From Pseudomonadota bacterium (GTDB lineage Bacteria; Myxococcota; Polyangia; GCA-2747355; JACKDQ01), in the NCBI GenBank assembly GCA_030591195.1, contig JAUVBO010000163.1:1-6563 (forward strand): 6,563 nucleotides of DNA, in the 5' to 3' direction. The notes beneath the pieces were generated by a model. That model worked only from the letters and a program-made list of their open reading frames with translations. It was not told where the DNA came from and searched no databases. Shown piece by piece: positions 1 to 6,563 of this stretch. Within the stretch, counting starts at the first letter, position 1. Every line of letters begins with the position of its first letter. The translations under genes were made by a program, and so were the position numbers.

Positions 1-1001
1 AAGGCCGTACCGATCAGCCCGCCTCCCTCGCCCCGCGCCCCCTGGGTGCCGCGATCGGCGACCACCAGCCAGGCATCGGCGGGCAGCAGCCGGTAGCCGA
101 AGGGCACGCCGGCGCGCTGGCGCGCGACCACCTTGGCCAGGCGGCTGCCCTTCGGCCCGGTGCCGCGCAGCTTGACCGTGATCCCGCTCGAGGTGACGTC
201 GGCGGCCACGGTCAGGTCCTCGGCGCTCATCAGCAGCTCGATGTAGGCGCGCAGCGATCGCTCGGTGGCGGCGACCATCTCGGCCGGCCGGCCGCGCAGC
301 CGCATCCGCCGCCGCACTCTCGAGACCATCCGGTCCACCCGGGACTTGATCCCCTCGCTGCCCGCGACGTGCTTCATCCAGACGTGGAGCTCGACGTCGT
401 GAGCGAGCTTGCCGCCGAGCAGGTTGCCGATGATGAACGCCCGCGAGACCGCGTGGGCCTTGTCGCTGCTGACCACTAGGGCGTGGCCGCCGTGGATCGC
501 CACGCGGACCCCGGTCACCCCCACCGCCCCGGGCTTCGGCTTGTAGCTCACCACCTCCCCCTTGCGGCCGGCGATCGTCAGCCGTCGCTCGAGGGCGGCG
601 AGGAACGCCTTCTCCGAGCGGATCGGCAACACGATCACCGCCGGGTGGGGCTCGCCGAGCTTCTCCTCCGACAGGCCGACGAGCCAGAAGGGCCGCCCGG
701 TGTCGATGGTCGCGATCAGATCTCGCGGCAGCTTGCCCTGCTGCAGCAGCAGGTCGAGCAGCTCCTGGCGCCCGACGGGCAGCTTGACGAACCGGCCGAC
801 CAGCCCGAGCAGGCCATCGACGGTGCGATCCGGGCTACGCAGCCCGACCCACGAGAGCACCTCGGGGGGGACCGTCACCTGGGCAAAGGTCGGCTTCGCC
901 GCGCCCTCGTTGGTGTCCTTCTTGCATCCGACGAGGCCGCGCGCGACGCAGAGCATCACCACCGGCGCCAGCAGCGCGAAACCGATCTTGTCCCGTGTCA
1001 T
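1..1001 (-). CDS. Putative lipoprotein of unknown function, C-terminus beyond the left edge
   Basis: The frame stays open for 333 codons from an ATG at 1001 down to position 3, with no stop, so the gene is cut by the window edge. The N-terminus looks like a lipoprotein signal peptide: Lys/Arg near the start, a hydrophobic stretch at residues 6-24, and a lipobox LVGC with Cys26, followed by KKD and a short Ala/Gly/Glu linker. The rest is soluble-looking, with no further membrane segments. It has alternating strand-like and helical stretches (for example AVIVLPI at 121-127 and HALVVSS at 173-179) and a strongly basic helix at about 219-238. Phrases such as VPPEVLSWV (44-52) and LPADAWLVV (306-314) look like two related beginnings, a pattern seen in DUF3352-like proteins, but I cannot assign that family. 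There is no clear Shine-Dalgarno sequence before the ATG. It is probably anchored in the cell envelope; its function is unknown. It is transcribed away from plsY. Confidence 0.8.
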   Translation of the reverse strand, partial: MTRDKIGFALLAPVVMLCVARGLVGCKKDTNEGAAKPTFAQVTVPPEVLSWVGLRSPDRTVDGLLGLVGRFVKLPVGRQELLDLLLQQGKLPRDLIATIDTGRPFWLVGLSEEKLGEPHPAVIVLPIRSEKAFLAALERRLTIAGRKGEVVSYKPKPGAVGVTGVRVAIHGGHALVVSSDKAHAVSRAFIIGNLLGGKLAHDVELHVWMKHVAGSEGIKSRVDRMVSRVRRRMRLRGRPAEMVAATERSLRAYIELLMSAEDLTVAADVTSSGITVKLRGTGPKGSRLAKVVARQRAGVPFGYRLLPADAWLVVADRGTQGARGEGGGLIGTA

Positions 1002-1089
1002 GCGCAAGAGGATAGAGGAAACCCCTCGACAATGCGACGCCGCTCGCGATGGCGTTGACGGCCTGCTCGCCGGCTGCTTTGCTTGGCTG
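1002..1089. promoter_or_regulatory. Divergent intergenic region, lipoprotein / plsY
   Basis: These 88 bp separate the two divergent genes if plsY starts at the GTG at 1090, and must then hold both promoters. On the plus strand TTGACG (1055-1060) is a good -35 match, but the hexamer 17 bp downstream, TTTGCT (1078-1083), matches the -10 consensus at only 3 of 6 positions. A start site from it would fall close to the GTG, implying little or no leader. On the minus strand I see no convincing promoter. If plsY instead starts at the ATG at 1000, this stretch is coding and the two genes overlap at their start codons. Confidence 0.3.
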
Positions 1090-1674
1090 GTGCTCGCGCT
1101 GCTCCCCATCGCCGCCTACCTCTGCGGCTCGATCCCGTTCGGCTACCTGATCTGCCGGGCCCGGGGGATCGACGTGCGCGAGCAGGGATCGGGCAACATC
1201 GGCGCGACCAACGTCGCCCGGACCCTCGGCAAGCGGTCGGGCGCGCTGGTGCTGCTGCTCGACCTGGCAAAGGGCTTGATCCCGGTGCTGGTCGCCCGGT
1301 GGGTGGTCGGTGACCAGCCCGGCGCGGATCGGTGGATCGGCGCAGCGATGCTCGCCGCCGTCGCCGGACACGTCTACCCCGCCTTCCTGCGGCTGCGCGG
1401 CGGCAAGGGCGTCGCCACCGCCTTCGGCGTGATCCTCGCGGTCTGTCCCCTCGCCGGCGCCCTCGGCTTCGTCGTCTACGTCGGCCTCTACCTGGCCACC
1501 CGGATCTCTTCGGTGGGCTCGCTCGGTGGCACCCTGACCGCGGTGGTCACCCTGTGGCTGCTCGGAGCCCGCCTGGAGATCGGCTTGGCCGGCTCGATGA
1601 TCATGCTGTTGATCCTCCTGCGCCACCGCGGCAACCTCGCTCGGCTGCGCCGTGGTGAGGAGCGAGCGAGCTGA
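1090..1674 (+). CDS. plsY: Glycerol-3-phosphate acyltransferase PlsY
   Basis: PlsY is an integral inner-membrane enzyme that transfers an acyl group from acyl-phosphate to the sn-1 position of glycerol-3-phosphate, giving lysophosphatidate, the first committed step of phospholipid synthesis. The 194-residue product has the usual family length. It shows the N-terminal membrane helix with GSIPFGYLI (13-21), the conserved loop GSGNIGATN (33-41), DLAKG (58-62), GHVYPAF (93-99), the glycine-rich GGKGVATAFG (104-113) and a C-terminal LLRHRGNLARL, with hydrophobic helices between. The start is uncertain. GTG at 1090 places the first helix at residue 2, as in other PlsY proteins, but has no Shine-Dalgarno sequence. 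An in-frame ATG at 1000 would add 30 non-conserved, polar residues. tex follows 87 bp downstream on the same strand and may be cotranscribed. The acyl-phosphate-making partner PlsX is not in the window. Confidence 0.93.
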   Translation: MLALLPIAAYLCGSIPFGYLICRARGIDVREQGSGNIGATNVARTLGKRSGALVLLLDLAKGLIPVLVARWVVGDQPGADRWIGAAMLAAVAGHVYPAFLRLRGGKGVATAFGVILAVCPLAGALGFVVYVGLYLATRISSVGSLGGTLTAVVTLWLLGARLEIGLAGSMIMLLILLRHRGNLARLRRGEERAS

Positions 1675-1761
1675 AGCCGGATCCGTTATGATGCGAGCCT
1701 GTCCCGGGCCCCTGCCCGCCCCCGTAGACCCCCTTTTCCCGCGATAGAGGATGAGCTGCTG
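1675..1761 (+). promoter_or_regulatory. plsY-tex intergenic leader with a possible -10 box
   Basis: This 87 bp gap is C-rich and holds TATGAT at 1687-1692, which matches the -10 consensus at 5 of 6 positions in an otherwise GC-rich setting. The hexamer 17 bp upstream (GAGCGA, 1664-1669) does not resemble a -35 box, so a dedicated tex promoter is possible but weakly supported. No clear hairpin terminator for plsY was found, so readthrough from plsY into tex is plausible. Confidence 0.3.
1746..1751 (+). promoter_or_regulatory. Ribosome binding site of tex
   Basis: AGAGGA lies 10 bases before the ATG at 1762 and is the only clear Shine-Dalgarno match near it. The nearer ATG at 1751 runs into TGA after three codons, so 1762 is the start. 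Confidence 0.6.
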
Positions 1762-4152
<2,391 letters not shown>

Positions 4153-4161
4153 CGGCGGCGG

Positions 4162-5169
4162 TCACGGCTGCAGGCCCAGATCGGAAAAGTCGCGGGCCAC
4201 GTCGCTGATCCGCAGGTTGGCGATGGCGCCGTCTTCCAGCGGGCCGTACAGCTGGTCGGTGGTGCCGGGGCAGGTGCGGTGGGAGATCCAGCCGAGCACC
4301 CAGGGCTCGCTGTTGCCCACGATGGTGATCGGATCGGTCACCGTGCTGCACCAGTCGAAGGGAGGTACGCCTTTCTCGGGCGGCGAGGGCGGCACCTCGA
4401 CGCCGTCGACGAAGACCTTCAGCCCCGCCTGGCCGAAGCTGACGCCGACGTGATGCCAGGCATCGAGGGCGAGCGGCTCGGGCGAGCAGCGCCCCTGGTC
4501 GCCGCTCTGACCTTGCAGCCGGACCGCCAGTCGGCCCGAGCCATAGACCCCGCCCGCGAGGAGGATCGAGAGGTGACCCGACTCGACCACGCCCCAGGCG
4601 TCACGGGCGACCAGGCCGAAGTCGTGATTCGGCGGCCCCGGCCCATCGACGAAGAACCAGAAGTCGACCGATCCCTCGGTCAGATCCCTGCCGAGCGCTG
4701 ACGGAAGCTCGCCATGCTGGGGCGAAACCGGGCATTCGATCTCGGTCGCGCCCCCACACATCTGGCAGACCTGCAGCTCGAACGGCGGGGAGAACCGCAG
4801 GGCGCGGCCACCGCAGAGAGGAGGCCCCGCCGTCCGCGACGCGACACTACCGTGGAGCGTGCCCTGAAAGTCCGCACCGGCGGCGTTGTCGAGCGTCGAG
4901 CCCTGGCCCTCGAACAGGTAGAGCGCGATGGTGTGCGGGTCCACCGTCGGCGGACAGGGAGGGTCGTGGCGCCCCCCGACCACGGCGTGGGCGTCAGCCT
5001 CCAGGTCAGGCAGCGCGATGACGTCGAGCGCCCCACCCTCGGGCAAGCTGTCCACCGTCGCGTCCGTTGCCCGGTCTGCCCGAGAGGCGTAGGGCGACAG
5101 CCAGCGACAACCCGCCGACAGGCACAGGGTCGCGATCAGAGCCGCAGTGACGAGGCGAGAGCTTCTCAC
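4162..5169 (-). CDS. Secreted lipoprotein with LamG-like (concanavalin A-like) domain
   Basis: The 335-residue product starts at a GTG and has a lipoprotein signal peptide: Arg2 and Arg5, a hydrophobic core at 6-18 and lipobox LSAGC with Cys21. A low-complexity, acidic linker runs to about residue 75. The rest matches the Laminin-G-like jelly-roll pattern: an opening strand TIALYLFEGQGSTLDNAAG (80-98), a GTLHG turn, SVDFWFFVDG (167-176), the hallmark WHHVGVSFGQAGLKVFVDG (238-256), TIVGNSE (282-288) and a closing AIANLRISDVARDF (315-328). Such domains usually bind carbohydrate or protein ligands outside the cell; no catalytic site is evident and the ligand is unknown. Eight cysteines besides the lipidated one (72, 119, 135, 138, 146, 228, 274, 300), including a CQMC pair, suggest disulfides formed in the periplasm or outside. 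It lies 10 bp downstream of the ATP-grasp gene on the same strand, without its own clear Shine-Dalgarno sequence, so it is probably cotranscribed and perhaps translationally coupled. Confidence 0.88.
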   Translation of the reverse strand: MRSSRLVTAALIATLCLSAGCRWLSPYASRADRATDATVDSLPEGGALDVIALPDLEADAHAVVGGRHDPPCPPTVDPHTIALYLFEGQGSTLDNAAGADFQGTLHGSVASRTAGPPLCGGRALRFSPPFELQVCQMCGGATEIECPVSPQHGELPSALGRDLTEGSVDFWFFVDGPGPPNHDFGLVARDAWGVVESGHLSILLAGGVYGSGRLAVRLQGQSGDQGRCSPEPLALDAWHHVGVSFGQAGLKVFVDGVEVPPSPPEKGVPPFDWCSTVTDPITIVGNSEPWVLGWISHRTCPGTTDQLYGPLEDGAIANLRISDVARDFSDLGLQP

Positions 5170-5179
5170 GGGACGGCGA

Positions 5180-6133
5180 TCATTGTGCCACAGCGGCGGC
5201 CAGCCGGCGCTCGATCGCCGCGCAGAAGGCCTCGATCACCGGCAGCGCGGGCCGCGGCTCGCCATCGAGCGTCCGCGCGAGGAAGAACAGCTCCGGCTCC
5301 ACCAGCTCGATCTCGCTGACCAGCGGCTCGTCGGCGTCGATCACGTCGACCCGAGCGTAGAGCGGCGACGGTCTGATCCGGGCAGCCGCGTGATGGGCGA
5401 GCACCGCGACCGGCCCGGGCGGCTCGCCGCTGACGACGCTGCCGCCGAGCTCGTCCTGCACCAGCCAGCCCCCCGCTGGTGGTCGCTTGAGCACCGCGTG
5501 CACCGGCTGGCCGTCGATGAAGACCACCGACCACTCGCCCGCCTCGCGCACCGCATCGATGAACGGCTGGACGATGAAGTCGCGCCCACGCCGCAGCCGG
5601 TCGAAGTCGAAGGCGCTCACCTGCCGCTCGCCGGCGAGCAAGAAGGTGTCGTGAGCCGCCGCCGAGATGCACGGCTTGACGACGATCGCCTCGCTCCTCA
5701 GCTCGCGCGACAGCGCCAGCAGGTCCGCCGGCTGGCCGGCGTCGACGAAGCGGCTCGGCACCACCGCGACGCCCTGGTCGGCGAGCTCGCGCAGGTAGTG
5801 CTTGTCGAGGTTCCAGCGCACCAGCGGCAGCGGGTTTTGCACCGCCAGCCCCGCGGCCTCGAGCGCGCCGAGCCAGCCGACGAAGGCCGCTCGGTTTGCC
5901 GCCGAGTCCATGTAGTCCCAGGGCGAGCGCACCACCAGCAGCGCGAAGCGTCCGGCGAGCCGGGCGACCGGAGTGCCCCAGACCACCGGCTCGACGCGGT
6001 AACCCCGCGCGCGCAGGGCCTCGGCGGCGACCAGGTCATCGTGGGTCAGCAGCGGCTCGGCGGCGCTCGGGAAGTAGCGGCTGAGGTCCGCGCAGGTGAC
6101 GAAGCCGATCAGCGGTGCGGATTCGCTCGACAT
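5180..6133 (-). CDS. ATP-grasp ligase, DcsG-like family
   Basis: ATP-grasp enzymes join a carboxylate to an amine or similar nucleophile through an acyl-phosphate made with ATP. This 317-residue protein has the pattern of the RimK/glutathione synthetase-like group that includes DcsG, the O-ureido-serine cyclo-ligase of D-cycloserine synthesis. Visible are an N-terminal pre-ATP-grasp domain (IGFVTCADL, 9-17; VVRSPWDY, 67-74), NPLPLVRWNLDKHYL (100-114), a nucleotide-binding strand VVKPCISAAAHDT (151-163), FIVQPF (186-191), EWSVVFIDG (200-208), LKRP (215-218), ELGG (228-231), YARVD (259-263) and the metal-binding end SEIELVEPELFF (273-284), probably using Glu276 and Glu280. It is cytosolic. No other cycloserine gene is present, so the substrate is unknown. 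The start is taken at the ATG at 6133; a TTG at 6166 would add 11 residues. GGGAGG lies directly against the ATG, too close for an ordinary ribosome binding site. It forms a pair with the downstream lipoprotein. Confidence 0.9.
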   Translation of the reverse strand: MSSESAPLIGFVTCADLSRYFPSAAEPLLTHDDLVAAEALRARGYRVEPVVWGTPVARLAGRFALLVVRSPWDYMDSAANRAAFVGWLGALEAAGLAVQNPLPLVRWNLDKHYLRELADQGVAVVPSRFVDAGQPADLLALSRELRSEAIVVKPCISAAAHDTFLLAGERQVSAFDFDRLRRGRDFIVQPFIDAVREAGEWSVVFIDGQPVHAVLKRPPAGGWLVQDELGGSVVSGEPPGPVAVLAHHAAARIRPSPLYARVDVIDADEPLVSEIELVEPELFFLARTLDGEPRPALPVIEAFCAAIERRLAAAVAQ

Positions 6134-6216
6134 CCTCCCGTCCAGATGCGAGATCTCGGCCGCCAAGTCAAGTACTGCTCAGGAGCCGTCACGAGGACCC
6201 GTTGGACCGACCCTAA
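6134..6216. promoter_or_regulatory. Divergent intergenic region, ATP-grasp / thioesterase
   Basis: This region is slightly less GC-rich than its surroundings. On the minus strand TTGACT (6170-6165) is a good -35 match, 17 bp before CATCTG (6147-6142), a poor -10; the start site would fall almost at the ATG at 6133. On the plus strand GAGGA (6193-6197) stands 4 bp before a TTG (6202), which looks like a translation start but meets TAA at 6214. GCTAGC at 6217-6222, just past the region's end, is a short palindrome. Promoter calls here are weak. Confidence 0.3.
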
Positions 6217-6563
6217 GCTAGCAACCCAGACTACCCCCTGGTCGTCGCCGAGATCTTCGCGCGCGCGGCCTTCGTCGACCAGCTCGGCATCCGCCTCTCT
6301 GGCTGCGGCCCCGGCTGGTGCGAGTCGACCCTCACGCTCGAGCCGCGGCACCTGCAGCAGGACGGCTTCGCCCACGCCGGGCTGCTGGCGACCATCGCCG
6401 ATCACACCGCCGGCGGCGCCGCGGCGACCCTCGCCCCGGCGGGAGCGCGGGTGGTGTCGATCGAGTTCAAGATCAACATGCTGCGCCCCGCGGTCGGCGA
6501 GCGCCTGATCTGCCGTGCCGAGACCTTGCGGGCCGGCCGGCGGGTGTCGGTCAACGAGGCGTG
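6217..6563 (+). CDS. PaaI-family hotdog-fold thioesterase, start unclear, C-terminus beyond the right edge
   Basis: The frame is open from just after a TAA at 6214-6216 to the window end. The translation reads ASNPDYPLVV, then AFVDQLGIRL, PRHLQQDGFAHAGLLATIADHTAGGAA, VVSIEFKINMLRPAVGERL and RAGRRVSV. This is the pattern of PaaI-type acyl-CoA thioesterases, with the HAG motif and the following Asp (of ADHTAG) in the active-site helix region. Such enzymes hydrolyse acyl- or aryl-CoA thioesters in the cytosol, usually as dimers or tetramers; the substrate cannot be told here. About 115 codons are present, and the family usually has 130-150, so roughly the last strand is missing. No in-frame ATG, GTG or TTG occurs between the TAA and an ATG at 6478 that is far too internal. 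Either a CTG (6238) or another rare codon serves as the start, or the gene is disrupted at codon 5 of a TTG start at 6202. Confidence 0.75.

Noticed and set aside
483..1058. Plus-strand open frames at 483-1058 and the 562-999 upstream extension of the plsY frame
   Set aside because: Both are antisense to the lipoprotein frame, which has a proper signal peptide and lipobox; PlsY homology begins only near 1090.
5180..6133. Calling the ATP-grasp gene dcsG or a cycloserine cluster
   Set aside because: The resemblance is at family level only, and none of the other cycloserine genes is present; the family is widespread with mostly unknown substrates.
5147..6508. 453-codon open frame on the plus strand opposite the ATP-grasp gene
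   Set aside because: It lies antisense to a well-conserved ATP-grasp protein and then out of frame with the thioesterase; the translation is Arg/Ala/Ser/Pro-rich with no family pattern.

Overview
The window is very GC-rich and densely coded, with reading frames open in several frames on both strands, as expected at high GC. Two of its six genes encode putative lipoproteins of a lineage-specific look, one with a LamG-like (concanavalin A-like) domain. The others are a PlsY acyltransferase, a Tex protein, a DcsG-like ATP-grasp enzyme and a PaaI-type hotdog thioesterase. This mix suggests a high-GC Gram-negative bacterium, most likely Myxococcota or another former deltaproteobacterium. That placement is inferred from gene content and style only. 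I see no rRNA, tRNA, CRISPR array, insertion sequence or phage gene.

Layout. (1) Positions 1-1001, minus strand: the N-terminal 333 codons of a putative lipoprotein of unrecognised family, which runs off the left edge. (2) Divergent from it, plus strand: plsY (about 1090-1674), the membrane glycerol-3-phosphate acyltransferase that starts phospholipid synthesis. (3) 87 bp further on, same strand: tex (1762-4152), a complete RNA-binding transcription accessory protein with an unusual Gly/Arg/Asp-rich tail. (4) Converging on tex with only 9 bp between them, minus strand: a LamG-like lipoprotein (4162-5169). (5) Just upstream of that, same strand, 10 bp away: a DcsG-like ATP-grasp ligase (5180-6133). 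The two form a probable transcription unit. (6) Divergent from the ATP-grasp gene, plus strand: the first ~115 codons of a PaaI-family thioesterase that runs off the right edge. It lacks a conventional start codon, because an in-frame TAA sits just upstream of its conserved N-terminus.

The genes do not form one pathway. plsY (lipid synthesis) and tex (transcription and RNA) are housekeeping genes that may share a transcript. The ATP-grasp/lipoprotein pair is the accessory part and the least explained. I do not see convincing evidence of a new multi-gene system. The best leads are the start defect of the thioesterase, the ATP-grasp plus Cys-rich LamG lipoprotein pair, the repeat-built tail of Tex, and the unassigned lipoprotein at the left edge.
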